Below are positions 9,822 to 22,695 of a stretch of DNA of 64,000 nt, piece by piece. The DNA comes from Apodospora peruviana (Eukaryota; Ascomycota; Sordariomycetes; Sordariales; Lasiosphaeriaceae). The notes under the pieces were generated by a model, which saw nothing but the letters and a program-made list of their open reading frames with translations, made no database searches and was not told the DNA's origin. The stretch covers positions 2,200,001-2,264,000 of the forward strand of contig JAUEDM010000003.1 in the NCBI GenBank assembly GCA_033439685.1, given 5' to 3'. The number at the start of each line of letters is the position of its first letter. Within the stretch, counting starts at the first letter, position 1. Both the position numbers and the translations under genes were made by a program.

Positions 9822-12800
9822 CTACCGCTTCAGCGTCTTCTGCTTTTGCGCATCAGTAGCTACATTCCGCCCCTCAACCAACAAGCCCTTCCTCCGCCGC
9901 ACGCCGTCCATGTACCGTTTGGCCACGTTCTCGCGGTCGCCAAACTCGCCCAGGTCCTCGAGGTCGTCCTCAGTAAAAGGGACCCAGAACGGATCCTCGT
10001 CGAGGATCTCGAACCCTGTAAAGATGAGCTGCGGCTGGGCCGCGCCCGAGGTGCGCTTGCGCATGTCATCTGCGAAGCCGAAGGACTCGGCCACCGGCAG
10101 GAGGGCTTGAATAGTAAAAAATGGGGTGCCTTCGTTCATGGCCTCGGAGCAGACCCGCCCGCGTCGGCGGGTGAGCACGTCGTAGACTCGACCCAGGACT
10201 TCGGCTATTGATGGGGCGGTTAGTATTGTACTTCTTGTTCTCCTTTATCCGCTCCGTTATTGGTTGGGGAGAAAGGCAAAGAGAGGTCTGATCAAAAGGG
10301 AGGCTTTCAAATGATGGCTTTGAGACAAAAGATAACAAAAGAGGAGACTTACTGCTTGCTTGGATCTCGCACGAGTACATGGCCAACATGAGCCGGGGAG
10401 ACCAGTCCAGGAAGCCCTTGTGGGTGGACTGCTGTACCGTCTTGATCACCTCGCCTGTCAACCGACCTGCGCGGTCTCTCACCGAGGCAGTCCCGTCCTC
10501 CGCCGCCGCGACCGAGATGTCCTCGACAAAGACGGCGATTCCCTGCACTGGCTCGTGGCAGAGCGGCCCCTGGTCTGTGGCGAGCTGGAAACCATATGTG
10601 ACCTTGTCGCAGAAGTGACTGGCTTGCAGCGAGTCGTTGTTTGCATCGGAGGTGCTGTCCGACGCGAACGCTTTTGAGAAGCATTGCTCCTTGGTAGCGT
10701 CGATGAGCAGATTCGGTCCCGATCTCCTCGGCCCGAAGGCTACGATGCGTTCTATCACTCCCTTCCAGTCCTCTCGGCCCTTTCCGGTCTCAAGCTTCGA
10801 CTGCAGTTGTTGCTTGAGTTCCTCGGCAGAGAGTGATTGGGTCGCTTGGACAACATCGTCATCCGCGCCGACGAGCTTCGCTTCAATTGCCTCGCCAGTA
10901 GCCGGTTCTGCGTCGTCAGAAGAATCTCCATTGGCGGCGGCGACCTCTCGGTCAGACGACAGCCTCTTGATTCCAGCACCATTCTTGAGTAGAAAATCCG
11001 TGACATCGGTGGGAAGAGGTCTCACTCGCAATGTAACAGTCACTTGCTTGGAGCTCGTCGTACCGACGACCACGCCGCGCCCGAGGTCCTTGTTGACAGG
11101 CGGCCTCATTTCCTCGGCACGGACGGTCGTCTCCCTGTACGGCACAATCGGTGCGCTGGCCTGGATCTCGCATCGCGCAAATCGCTCGCGTAGATCTGTC
11201 AGACAGCGCTCGAGATGCAGTTCACCCGCAGTGAGCAAGACGTGCTCGCCGCTAGAAAACTGCTCATATTCGGCGCAGGGGTCGCTTTGGACGAGCAGCT
11301 TAAGTCCGTGGATCATCTTGTCGAGGTCCCCGGGGTTGACAGGCTCGAGAGCCACACGCACAATCGGCTTGCCAGCCATATTTGCTATACCCGCCAGGTT
11401 GACTGCACCTTCAAGCTGGCTGCACAGTGTCCCGGACTTGAGAATCCCGCTACCTTCGAGGCCGCGAATGCCGAAGACAACACCAGCGGGAACCGAGCTG
11501 AGAGACTCGAGATTCCGTCCCATCAGCATGTACAGGGAACTGACGGTCGCTTTCTTCGGCTCAGGCGCAGCGTGCGGATCGGCCGTGGAGAATTTAGGGG
11601 GTAGCACATAGATCTCGTCGCCAACGGACAAGGTGCCCGAGTAGATGCGAGCAAACCCTATCAGATGCTCCGGATCTGCCGCCTTGCCCTCTTCCTCCTC
11701 TGGCGTAGTGCTCTCCAAGTTGGTGCTTGAAAATGCGCTGGAGAGTGCGTCCATATCGGCGTAGACACCATTATCGTTAGCACCCTGTGCGCGGATCGTC
11801 TCGACTCGCTTCTTCTGAGCCATTGCTCGTGCCTCTTCTGGACTGAGAGGCCCACGCCGCTTGTTTTCTGGCAGTTCACTCTCCGGCACGGACACCATCT
11901 TGCTGACATAGACTACAGTGGGATCCGACGGTGACTTCTTGAACGAAATCATGGCGTCCTTGATTTTCTGGTCGATATACTCTGCTCCGGGCACGTCCCT
12001 CAGCAACTCTGGTAGTCGTTCCGCTTGCGCTGCCGGCGGTGAGGGCAGGGATTCCACAACTGATACTAACAAGGCCACAGAGAGCGGTAACCAGGAAGAA
12101 AATACGGTGGTAAGGAGTAATCGCGGATCTCGAGAGCGAAGGACGTGGAGAGGAATGTTGAGGTTGAGAGACTTTGTGATTTTTTCAAGGAGAGCCGGGT
12201 CCCCCTTACCTCCATCGTCGCCTGTTGTTGCTTGATAGACGGCCCAGATCTGCTCGAGCACCAGCTGGACGAAGATCGGCTTGAGCGGACGTCCTTTTAG
12301 ATGTTTTGGTCCCAGGACCTTCTTCGTTTTGGGGTCTAGATAGAAATTGCCCCACAGTACTTTTTCCAAGACGCTCCGTTTGATGCCGAGCTTCTTTTCG
12401 TACAGGCCTGCAAACTGTCTCACTGTAAAGGCCCAACCGTCGATGGCGCTGCCAAAGATGACGTTGTTCTTTTCCGGTGCGAAATAAAGCTCTTCGTCGT
12501 CTCGCTCCTGGAACTGGAGCTGTCCGGACTCGGTCTGCTGGCCTACCAGCCTGGCTTCCTTGGCAGCAACAGCAGCTACTCGCTCCTCCATGCGCTCCCG
12601 CCAGTTGAGGTCTTCCTCCATTCGCTCACCCTGGAAGAAGCTGCCGAGGACGGCGTTGACCTGCTCGAGAAGCTTGCTGAGATGAATGTATGCCTCACCG
12701 GGTGTCATTTTCAGCTCGGTTATGAGTCGATCCATCTTGTTGATGACCAAAAGCGGCTTAAGCTTCTCGGTCCAGGTTTGCCGCAGGACTGTCACCGTCT

Positions 12801-13334
12801 GACTGCATACTCCCTCGACGGCGTCGACAAGTACCACAGCGCCATCACACAGACGTGAGGCGGTAGACACCTCACTGCTGAAGTCGATGTGGCCGGGTGA
12901 GTCTATGAGGTTGATAAGATACTCCTTGGCTTCTGGTGTCGCTTCTGGATTTGGCCTGCGTAGCATGGAGAAATATAAAGAGATGGCTGAAGACTCCATT
13001 GTGATACCTCGTAGCTGCTCATCTGGCCGGGAATCCAGATACCGGATCTTGCCGGCCAGTTTGGGCGAAATAATGCCGTTGGTGGCGAGGAGGGCATCGG
13101 TAAGAGAGGTTTTGCCATGGTCCTAGGTACTGATGTTAGTTTACATGGCGAGAGAAGGAGGAAATAAATCATTCGAGGACATACCACATGGGCTAGAATA
13201 CAAATCTGGGAAAAGGTTCGTCAGCTCAGTGTCTATCAAGTCAGGGATCAGGGATAAGAAAGAGGACGGACATTTCGCACGTCGTCGGCATTCTGCTGGA
13301 GCTTCGCCAGCTTGTCTGGGCTAACGACGGGCAT
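9822..13334 (-). CDS. EFL1: Elongation factor-like GTPase 1, 60S maturation GTPase
   Basis: Four exons: 13334-13272, 13205-13185, 13122-10353 and 10204-9822, giving 1078 aa. Exon 2 is only 21 bp. The G domain is clear: AHVDHGKTS at residues 26-34 (G1), DSPGHIDF at 102-109 (G3), NKMDRL at 156-161 (G4). EF-2-like domains follow, with the late YRETTV, GFLDWSPRLMLAMYSCEIQ and VYDVLTRRRGRV segments. Family knowledge: Efl1/Ria1 works with Sdo1 (SBDS) to release Tif6 (eIF6) from pre-60S subunits in the cytoplasm. Before the GDGGKGD segment and in the Ser/Ala-rich stretch near 10880-10960 there are loops absent from EF-2, as is usual for EFL1. Exon 3 can be read past its GTAAGT donor at 10352, but the family C-terminus is only recovered by splicing to 10204. 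The gene shares a 796 bp divergent promoter with eIF3l. Confidence 0.93.
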
Positions 13335-14130
13335 CTCGGCTGACTGTCTTGGATTTCCTTTTGGTTGTACTTTGTGTTTCTGTTCTTGTGTAAGTTGTGT
13401 TGTCGAAAGTGGTCCGACCTATATCGACAAGTCAAGCAGGACAATATATGGCTTTGTAGGTTCCAGATATCAAGGATGTCTACGGAAGTATAATCTGTTT
13501 GGTAACTAACACCTCGGAAGACGCGAGGCGATGTGCACTATCAAGCTTTGGCGGGGTAAAGTGAAGAAGCGAGGGTCGAAAATGGATCATTTTGAATCAT
13601 TCTTGGCTCCAAATATTGCTAACGTTAAGGATAATTATTGACTTTTGTATCGCAGCCTTACAAGCTAATAAACAACACCCGCCATGTTTGGTGAATACCC
13701 GTTTCGCTTATCATACTAACAGTGAACGCTAGGATCTTGATCTTTGAAGAGAAAATGTCTTCAGATGATATTAGACAAGCAGTTCGGTGAATTCATCTTT
13801 CATCTCACAATATGCATTAAACGAGGATGCAGTTCTAAAGGGTTGCTGATACCTAGCTGCACCTTACTACCCGGCCGCACCCAACCACACCAAACCCTAA
13901 ACTTTCAATCACTCCGCATTTCGCAAAAATTCGACGCCGTCGCAAGCCCCTCAACCACAAAAGTTGAGCCCCACCGAGCCAACAAAGTGTTTTCGGGTCC
14001 CTCGCACGAATAGTCAGGCCAACCACCACGACCGCACCATCACCACTCCCAGGCCAACTAAAACCCGAGCTACCGACGACTGCGAATTTCTGGAGTCCGA
14101 AGCTTGACAGCCTGATTGGGTCCCGCCAAG
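13335..14130. promoter_or_regulatory. Divergent promoter between EFL1 and eIF3l
   Basis: 796 bp between two divergent translation genes. The half near eIF3l is rich in CCAAC/ACCCAA tracts (13870-14060). I see no certain TATA box. Coordinate control of the two genes is plausible but not shown. Confidence 0.4.
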
Positions 14131-15690
14131 ATGACCACATTTCAGAATGGCATGGCGCCGATCCGGGCCATGGAGGACGACAGCGATGTCGAGGAGGAGG
14201 CTCTTGTCGCCGACTACAAGGAGCAGGTGCAGTTTGAGGATGGCATGGATGATGAGCCCGTTGGCATGTCGATGGCTCAACAGACCGACGATATCCAAGG
14301 AAGATTAGCCCAGGCCGCCCAGCCCCTGGACTTCAACGCGCCCCTAGAAGCAAAGTTCCAGAGCTACGATTCCTACTGCAGCTTGTTCCACTTCATTCTT
14401 AATTCGGAGGGTCCCGTTGACCTCGAGCCCCCATCGGTTAGTCTTGCCCATGTACCCGTGTACCCGTGTAGATCTACGTAGTCTTGTGCTGACATATCTC
14501 GGGTAGTACTACTGGGCGTGGGATGTCATCGACGAATTCATCTATCAGTTCAACTCCTTTTCCTCATACAGAGCGCGCATCGCGCGACAAGGCAACAACC
14601 CGGACGAGACGCAGATGCTTCGCGAGAACCCCAACACCTGGGGCTGCTATAGTGTACTGAATGTGCTCTACTCTCTTATCCAGAAGTCGCAGATCACCGA
14701 GCAGCTTGCTGCTATGAAGCGGAACGAGGAACCCATGGCCGTTGCCGGAGAATACGGTTCCAAGAACCTGTACCGGATGCTGGGATATTTCTCCATAATC
14801 GGTCTCCTCCGCGTCCACTGCCTCCTGGGCGACTTCAGCCTCGCGCTCAAGACCCTCGACGACATCGAGTTGAACAAGAAGGCCATGTTCGCCCGCGTCA
14901 TGGCTGCTCACTTCACAACGTACTACTACGTGGGATTCTCCTACATGATGATGCGCCGCTACGGCGATGCCATCCGCATGTTCAGCCACATCTTGGTCTA
15001 CGTTTCGCGGACAAAGAACTTCCAGAAGAGCGCACAGTACGACTCTATCACCAAGAAGAACGAGCAGATGTACGCCCTGATTGCCATCTGCGTTGCTTTC
15101 CACCACACCCGCCTGGACGACACCATCCACACGGCCCTGAGGGAGAAGTACGGTGACCAGCTCCTGAAGCTGCAGAGAGGTGGTCCCGAGTCCCTCCCCA
15201 TCTTCGAGGAGCTATTCCGCGCTGCCTGCCCCAAGTTCATCTCCCCCGTGCCCCCAGACTTTGACAACGCCGAGGCCAACATTGATCCCATCGAGCACCA
15301 CCTCGCCGTCTTCATGGACGAGGTCAAGACCAACATGTGGAGCCCCACCGTCAAGTCCTACCTGCGCCTTTACACCACCATGGACCTGAAGAAGCTGGCT
15401 GGCTTCCTTGAGGTGCAGCCTGAGGAGTTGCGGTCGTGGCTCCTCGTTAACAAGCAGCGCACCAAGCAGCTGCGCTGGACCGACCGTGCGCTCCTGGAGG
15501 GCGACCTGGTGAACGTGAGCGACCTGGACTATGCCATGCAGGGTGTAAGTATCCCCGCTCCCCGTTGTAAGAAATGGGAAAACATGATGCTGACAGCGGT
15601 GTGCAGGACCTGATCCATATCTCGGAGGCCAAGGTTGGCCGCAAATTGGTCGACTGGTACTTGCGCAATCTGTCACGTACATACATGTAA
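14131..15690 (+). CDS. Eukaryotic translation initiation factor 3 subunit L
   Basis: Three exons: 14131-14436, 14507-15544 and 15607-15690, giving 475 aa, close to the usual fungal eIF3l length. Recognised blocks include FQSYDSYCSLFHFILNSE, YYWAWDVIDEFIYQFNSF, NPNTWGCYSVLNVLYSLIQK, MLGYFSIIGLLRVHCLLGD and the C-terminal PCI-like helices ending DLIHISEAKVGRKLVDWYLR. Family knowledge: eIF3l is a non-core PCI-type subunit of eIF3, partnered with eIF3k. It is present in filamentous fungi and absent from budding yeast. The N-terminus has an acidic stretch (MEDDSDVEEEALVADY). Splice signals are GTTAGT/GTAG and GTAAGT/GCAG. Confidence 0.95.
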
Positions 15691-16315
15691 ATGTGAACGA
15701 ACGGATTACCCGAGCTGCTGGGGGAGATACGACCGGGGCAGAAAGTCCGGTTTCTCCCGGCCTTATCGTATTAGTCATTCTGTAATCTGGGAGTATTGGG
15801 AATACGCATGTTGGTTGTCAGCAGCATTGCATTCGGCGTCAGATGGGACTCTTTGAGAATCAAGAGTGGGTGGGTGTGGTGGGAGGCTAGCAAAGAAAAC
15901 CACGTCATTGAGCAGGCGTCCTTGACAGGTCCTTGGACGCTGGCTGCCGGAGCAGCAAGCCCCCAGCATCGATGATGGGGGCTTCTTCCGCCGCCGGACA
16001 GGTCGTTGATCCGGGGAAAGATAAGATGGTGGAATAGATAACACGGGGGACCGGGATCTACTCCAATAGGGGTTGAGCCTGTCGCGTATGGCTGCTGTCT
16101 GCTCCGTACATCTGCAGTTCTTCCTTAACCCAAGAAAGGAGAAAGCGAAAATCAGCGAATATACATATTTTTTTGTTCATGTTAGCGTAAAGATGAAGTT
16201 GGATGGTTTCCTCCCTTACACTTGAACGTCCTGCCGGGTGGTCTTGGGAACGGAAAACGGCAAGAAAGTCAAGATGGGGAAGAAGGTCCTTGGTATCTTG
16301 TCCCGTTGTGCGTAC

Positions 16316-16339
16316 TTTTTTTTTTTTTTTTTTTTTTTT
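16316..16339. repeat. Homopolymer T(24)
   Basis: Twenty-four consecutive T on the plus strand, about 0.6 kb downstream of the eIF3l stop. It could be simple slippage or the poly-A end of an old minus-strand retro-insertion; no coding remnant is visible next to it. Confidence 0.9.
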
Positions 16340-16948
16340 CCATTTCTTGCCCTTTGAAGATGTCCGGGTGCTTGGGTGCTGGGATAGCCAAGGACCGGAT
16401 GACACACCGAAACTGACCATCATCAGCCCAGAAGGTGATCTCTCAAACGACTTTCTTTTCAATGCTATGGGGTCTGGTAAAGTTTTGCCCAGGCTGGGAC
16501 GGTCCAATACGGCGGGTAGGTACGAGGGGTAGTAGGGCGAGGAGGCATCTTTGATGGATGGGAGGCCTCCCATCTACAACACGTATGTACCTACCTACCT
16601 ACTCCGTAGGCCCTTGGCCAAGACCACTTTCAGTTTCGGGTAGTGGGCGCTCAAGCATCTAACAACCTGTGGAAACATGAAAAAGCAAGCTGCACATTTT
16701 ACGGATTATCTCATTCGATTTTTTTTAAAGAGAGATGTGGAGTGGGACGGACCAATACGGTCAACCAAATGGGCGGACTGGTTGACTGACTTGTTGTGGC
16801 TTCGTTATGTCGGTCTAGCTCGGGGTATTATCGTCTCGAGTTCAGCGGTCGACCTCTCTCAAATGCAGAGAGATGTAATATGCAAGCGCACTGCACTGCA
16901 TTGCTCTTGGAGGGGGTACCGGTAGCTTCTCACATGCGTGTAAGAGTC

Positions 16949-16964
16949 TGTGTGTGTGTGTGTG
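16949..16964. repeat. (TG)8 microsatellite
   Basis: Eight TG units directly readable in the intergenic region. Confidence 0.9.
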
Positions 16965-18092
16965 CTGGCAGATGGAATCCAGATGGAGGAGAGAGGGAAA
17001 GTTACACATGCCTGCTGGGCTTTCTGTTCGCGGGCCATCCAAAAGTAATTGTACATACAGTTCCGTACATGCTACATTACGGTGAGGCTGCATATGCAAG
17101 CCCCGCGAGAGAGTATTCGTGTCAACCTCTCCCGGATAGGACAGCTCGGGGAGCTAAGAGCTAAGGTAGGGATTTTACGGATATGTATTATGATAGGTAG
17201 CTTGAGCCTTGAGGAGGAGGGGAAGCTCTTCTCGTCGACCTACCATCTATCATTGTTGACTGTTGTCTAAAGAGAAAAAAGGCGGCGCAACAGAAAAAGA
17301 ACCACCAGTTGATTGCTGCGGTTGTTAGACTTGATTCTCGACTGGGCGGAAGGGCACAAACACACGGTTACACACCACGACCACCGCCCCTTCTTCTTCT
17401 TCGGCACCTCACCCCCGTCGTGCAACCTCGCCTACCGGAAGCATCACGCACAGCACCCGGTGCCGCCATCGTTGCGCGATGTCCCCCTTCGAGCTGGTAG
17501 CCAGGCTCGGCGTTATGCTATCTGGACCTACCACCCTTGCGTATCCCATCCGACGAGGTTGATGATGATGATATGCCCTGTCGCTACCAACAGGACAGAC
17601 GTGCGTGACAACTATCTTATCCCATCTGATAACCACTTACATCAAGCCACCACCCTGTCTTACTGCCACTCCCCCCTCGCTCCCAGAACGTTTGCCTGTC
17701 CGGAGGGCGGGATGAGGCCCAGCTGGCTTCTGCTGCCAAGCAAACTACCTTATGTAAGGAATCGGTGGGGTACCGTATGTAGAGTGCTGTAAATACATCA
17801 CTTGCCAAGGCAGCCAGCACGGCGGACTACGGCCGCGGCGAGCGGATGAACGAAATGGAGGCTCGATATGGAGTACCCATCACCGAGGTGGCGATGAATC
17901 AAGCTTTGCCGGAATCGCATCATGCCACAACGGGAATGTGAATTCAGTGACACTCGTGATAGGCATCTCGAACTTGGAACGACGTCGCTCCATCTCTCTC
18001 CCGTTTCCGGTCAGATGAGCGTAATGGGGTGCTGGGACGGGAGATAGATATAAATCTCCCGTCTGAGCATCAACCTATGACAGCTCTTCTTC

Positions 18093-18110
18093 AGAGAGAG
18101 AGAGAGAGAG
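18093..18110. repeat. (AG)9 microsatellite
   Basis: Nine AG units directly readable in the intergenic region upstream of the stress-protein gene. Confidence 0.9.
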
Positions 18111-20047
18111 TTGATTGTAGATCCCTCCGGTCGGTAGTTCGTCCCGAATCCTTGCCAATTGGGTCCAATATTTGCTCTGTTGTATTGGTAAACAGCGACC
18201 TGCGTCCGAACAATGCCCGTCATCAACCTCCTTCCCAGATTTCATATCACCGCATCTCGGGAAGAGAATGAGCAGACTCCGTGTTTGGCAGGTATGTCGA
18301 TGCGGTGAGCGAGAGTGAGCTCAGCATGTTCCAGCCAACCAGGAACCAGGAACATCACCATGTGCTGCCTCCGATGGACGGACAGAGACGTCGACCGAGC
18401 GGACAGGTACATGCGGTGCCATCTTTTCTCTCACGGATCGCTGGAGCAAAGCTTGGCCTGTCGTGTCTCGCCGCACAGCAGCGCACATAACACAACGCAT
18501 GTCCACAAAGACCTCTGACTTCCAGATTGTAGAGATTACATGTATGGACCCCAGTGATTACCGGTCATCCACGGGAGAGGGCGTGGTGGATGTGGACGAT
18601 ATCGGTGGTCCACCTCCGGGCAGAACCCGAGACAGGGTTCAGTGTAGACTCTGGGATCCGCGATGAAATAAGTAGAATCCGGGTGGGCGCAGGATATCTG
18701 GCGTTTGGTGAGTCAATATCATCATCCAATGCGGACTACATCCAATGTCATTGGAAAATTTGAAAGGTGATGCTGATGGCGAAAAGAAAACCGGTAGCCT
18801 CTGTAGAGCCTCTACAAGTTAGTGTAGGGTGCGGCATGTCCACCCCGTAATGTGTATACCGCACCCTTCATTAGCCGCTAATGGCCGAGGGGGCAAGGGT
18901 GGAAGATGCAGTCCACTGCATCAAGGACCAACAAATACCTGAAACGGCTAGAACAAGATGGAAGTAAACTAATGCAGTTAGCTACAGGTACCTTAGCTGC
19001 TCGGGGCACATCTGACTAAAAAATGTCACGACGTCCCATGTCGTCTCGTCCGTGGTTGTGTTGTTTCCTTGTAGGTGAAAAGTGACATGCAAATCTGGGC
19101 ATCCGCCAAGACCACCTCAGCACGACGAAGAGAGCCAAAAACGAGGATGTGACTCCTGGGACATCTGGCCGTGAGATCATACTACACCAATCGCCATGTA
19201 GTGTACATATAGGTCTCGGGCTGCCTGCCACACCACGTTCGTCCAGCCATCCACCCGTCATCAACACGATCAAACAAAGCTGTGAACTGAGCCTCGAACA
19301 ATGTCTTTTCTGCACCAACTCCAACTCAATGCAGACTTGACATTGACTTGATTTTGGTTGTGACCAACTTGCTTGGTCTTGGTCCATCCTTCTCCGACCT
19401 CCGAGCGCTTCAACACGTCCAAACAACACCATCCGGTGTTACAGGTTCTTCAAAGCAACTTCATTCCACCTCCCGTTATTACGGTTCTTGGCAGTACCGA
19501 CTCTCGTCTCTCAAGAAGGAAAAAGAAGGTCCACCCTTCAGCGTCAGCCCCACGTGGCTGAGGCTACGCACCTTACTCCGTACACGTGTACGGATTACCT
19601 GCCGTTCAACTGTATCGGAAAGGAGTAATCTGTACGGATCCGTACGCGGGTTGGTCACGACTGGTGATCTGCTTTCGGTAGCTCTGGTCTAGCCCCTTGG
19701 CTGCCTTCGTCGACCTTCACCAAGCTGAACTTTCTCCGCTCGCAACTCAGGTGATGCAAACTCCCACCGACATTTTATTTCTCTACATCCGCGTCGCAGC
19801 TGTCCATCTTGCCGATACCCAACTCCTCCCTCGCCCTACCGCCCAATCCACTAGCAGCTGGACTCGAAATTCCATCTACCGGTAGCTGAGCTCGACCAGC
19901 GCCAAGCTCGCCCAGGAGCGTATCGCCACTGAGCCTCCCACCTCGATGCATGATATCACGAAATAGCCTCTGCTGGCCTCTCTGAGAGCCGAACGAGCAC
20001 TGGCATAATACACATCCCAAGTTATCTCGAAGCGCACTCAGCCTACC

Positions 20048-22695
20048 ATGTCTGAGGCGCCACCCAAAACCAACAATGCGTACACCTCAACCTCAGCTAA
20101 CCCCACCGCGAAGAGTCCCAACTCCGATGTCTCACCGCGGACCCGCCTCCCTTCGTCGTCTGCCGACTACTTCTCGCAACGGCCTTCTTCCCACAAGTCC
20201 CCTCGGGCCCCGGCTTCGTTCGCTGCGACTAAGGGCGATGGGCTGAAAGCTTTGAAGCCGGACATACTCTCCCCGCTCGATGGAGCATCGACGGGTGCTA
20301 GTACCACTTCGGTATCCGACGACTCGCGAAGGCCGTCGCAGAGCGGTAGTGACCGTCCTACGACCGGATCTAGGAAATCGTCGACGGCGTCGGTGACATT
20401 CAGGGCACCCCGCAACCCCTCGCTGCCGCAAGGCTTACCGCGAAAGACAGACAACAGACGACTGCGCGAGTCGTCGCCTTCTCCCGTAAGGTGAGTGCTT
20501 GTGCTTGCTCTTACTTTAGCCTTTCCCCGTCCCGCATGGATGCATTCCCGCCCATGATCCGCGTGCTGTTGCTGCTGCTGCTGCAACATGGCCCTAGTGG
20601 TACATTTGCCGCGGGGAACATCGCTGTTCCCGGATGCCTGCATGGTGTGAGGAGCTGTCTGGACCCTATCCAAGATCCACTCCCGTGAGCAAAAGTGTTT
20701 GCTGCCTTGGGGCCAAGCGCTCTTGGCCGAATTGCTCATAACCCCGTCGGATGCCCACCGCGAGAGTTGGGACCCGCTGTTGGCAGCAAAGATAAAGAGA
20801 CAGCTTGAAAGCGTTTCTACCCAACGAGCCACGCAAGTGCAGGGACTCCCGCAGACACCTCCGATCCTCTTCCAACGCCGACCACGGGAAACGTCTGGCT
20901 TGCCCAAAGCGGAAAGTGGTCGCGTGCAGTCGCAACACTGGGTACATCAATACTTCCGTGGCCGCGCAGGACGCCGCAAGCGCAACTGGCTCTCGTGGCT
21001 CAGGGCTCTCAGGAGCTAGACCCGCATGGTTGGGTACTGCTCGCCGTTTGGCCCTCATTCGCCCACTGCCCGGTCTAGCTGCAACCCCGCAACCCCACCA
21101 AGTCCACTCGCCAGGTTGGAGCTTGATGACTTGCTTTTTCCTCGCATCAGAGCAGGCGTTAGCCGAGAGGCGGGCACATGACATGACGGAGAAGCTCTTG
21201 CACAGCCTTCTCCCGAGCTTGGTACCTTCTCAGGTCGGCTCTCTGGGTGGCGGGCAGTTCGAGACCGTTCGGCCAATGCAGTTTCAACGCCAGCATCACA
21301 TCATCTGTTTGTCACCATTTGCGCTTTTGTGGTCCAAGTCTACTGAGAAAGGCTCTTGGTCCGTTATTCGCGCAATTGGTTGAAGAGTCACAATTATCTC
21401 CCCAGATACCATAACTATCGATTACCTATTCTCCCTCATTTTTCTTGTGCGAGTTCTGCGGATTCCACTGTCGAAGCACACTGCAAAATCAGTTGATGTC
21501 ATGGCCACGCTAACCCAGAGTCCACCACCTCCTCGTAGGTTTCGTCCCCATGTTGGATTCGACAATCTTCCCGTTGGGGAAGCTACAAAGAATAACACCT
21601 CATCCTTCACTCTCCATGTCAGGCACCAGGGTTACCAGCCAAGCAGGAGGTCGCGGACTTTCATGGTCGGTGTTGACGAGCATAACTATTCTGATTATGC
21701 GTTGGTTTGGTTGCTCAACAACATGGTGGATGACGGCGACGAGGTGGTCTGCGTACGAGTTATCGAAAGCCCGATTCGTCCTGGCGAGAAGAACTACCGG
21801 GAGGAGGCCAAGAAGCTGCTGCAGGCCATCCAAGCCAAGAACGAGCTCAACAAGGCGATTAGTATCATTCTTGAGTACTCGGTTGGAAAACTGCACGATA
21901 CTTTCCAACAACTGGTAGGTCAAGGCTGCCCACCGGAACTGGCATCGGTTGGGTCTTACTAACATTATTTTGCAGCTGCATATTTACCAACCGTCCATGC
22001 TTGTAGTCGGTACCAGAGGCCGATCTCTCGGCGGCATCCAGGGGCTCGTGAACACTCGCAACTCATTCTCCAAGTATTGCCTACAATACAGCCCAGTGCC
22101 GGTTGTTGTTGTTCGACCCGACGACAAGCGCCTCCGAAAGAAGGAGAAGCGCACGAATGACCCGGGTCGCCAAAGTTATTTGCAGATGCTCGCGCACAAC
22201 TCGGGCAAGCACGAGGCCGACAGCGAGGCGAGTAGTATTTATGAGCTCGAGAGGGGCATCTCGGCCGACGAGGAGGCACACAGAGTTGCTGCGGCAATAG
22301 GATTGCCGGCGGCATTCGACCCTACTATCAAGCCTTTCGAAGCTCGCAATCCGAATCAACGACGATCGTCCCCGTCTCCGTCTGCACTTCCCACCTCCCC
22401 CCTGGCGACGCATACCACTTCCACTTCGCCAGCCCCACCAACCACGGGAACAGAGAGCGGCGACGATGATAGCGGGGATGATGAAGACGAGTATGAGGTT
22501 GAGGCCGTTTCCACCGAACAGAGCATGGCCAAGGGACGGCAAATGACTGCTCAGGAGAGGGAGCAAAAGCAACGCCTTCACGCCATGGAGGTCGGCGAAG
22601 CTGCCGCTTTGCTCAAGTCGGGGAAAGAGACCGAGGACGACGATGACGACGATGAGTCTCAGGAGAGGACGACAGACGATAGACGCAAGCGTTAA
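20048..22695 (+). CDS. Universal stress protein (USP) domain protein
   Basis: Three exons: 20048-20490, 21539-21914 and 21976-22695, giving 512 aa. Exon 1 encodes a Ser/Pro/Thr-rich disordered region ending RESSPSPVR. Exon 2 opens FRPHVGFDNLPVGEA and leads into the USP alpha/beta fold at about residues 188-315: TFMVGVDEHNYSDYALVWLL, then SMLVVGTRGRSLGGIQGL and PVPVVVVRPDD. The ATP-loop GxxG is present (GTRG), but the later G(S/T) of the nucleotide-binding motif reads NS, so ATP binding is uncertain. The tail is acidic (EDDDDDDES). Family knowledge: fungal USP proteins of this layout are widespread and poorly characterised. Intron 1 is 1,048 bp, far longer than the others in the window. An in-frame ATG at 21501 could give a shorter form (see findings). 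Confidence 0.88.
20491..21538 (+). other. Long first intron of the USP gene
   Basis: GTGAGT donor at 20491 and a CGTAG acceptor ending at 21538 join V-R-F-R in frame. The intron holds a CTG-type triplet run (20567-20583), and from 21501 an in-frame ATG that reads through the acceptor into the USP domain. Frames on both strands inside it (20805-21383 plus, 20666-21184 minus) do not resemble known proteins. Confidence 0.75.

Larger units (their letters stand above)
15691..20047. other. 4.36 kb intergenic region with simple repeats
   Basis: No reading frame here looks like a real protein. Visible items are a 24-base T run, a TG repeat and an AG repeat (listed separately), an ACCTACCTAC run at 16587-16603, and CT-rich sequence before the next start (19700-20040), probably the leader of the stress-protein gene. 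Nothing matches a tRNA or 5S RNA. A non-coding transcript or a long, intron-containing leader cannot be excluded. Confidence 0.4.

Noticed and set aside
10637..11611. 324-codon plus-strand frame
   Set aside because: It lies entirely antisense to the well-supported EFL1 exon, starts within it, and its Ser/Arg-rich product resembles nothing.
20805..21383. 192-codon plus frame and an overlapping 172-codon minus frame in the USP intron
   Set aside because: No similarity, and the intron is required by reading frame; the frames overlap each other, as expected for GC-rich non-coding DNA.
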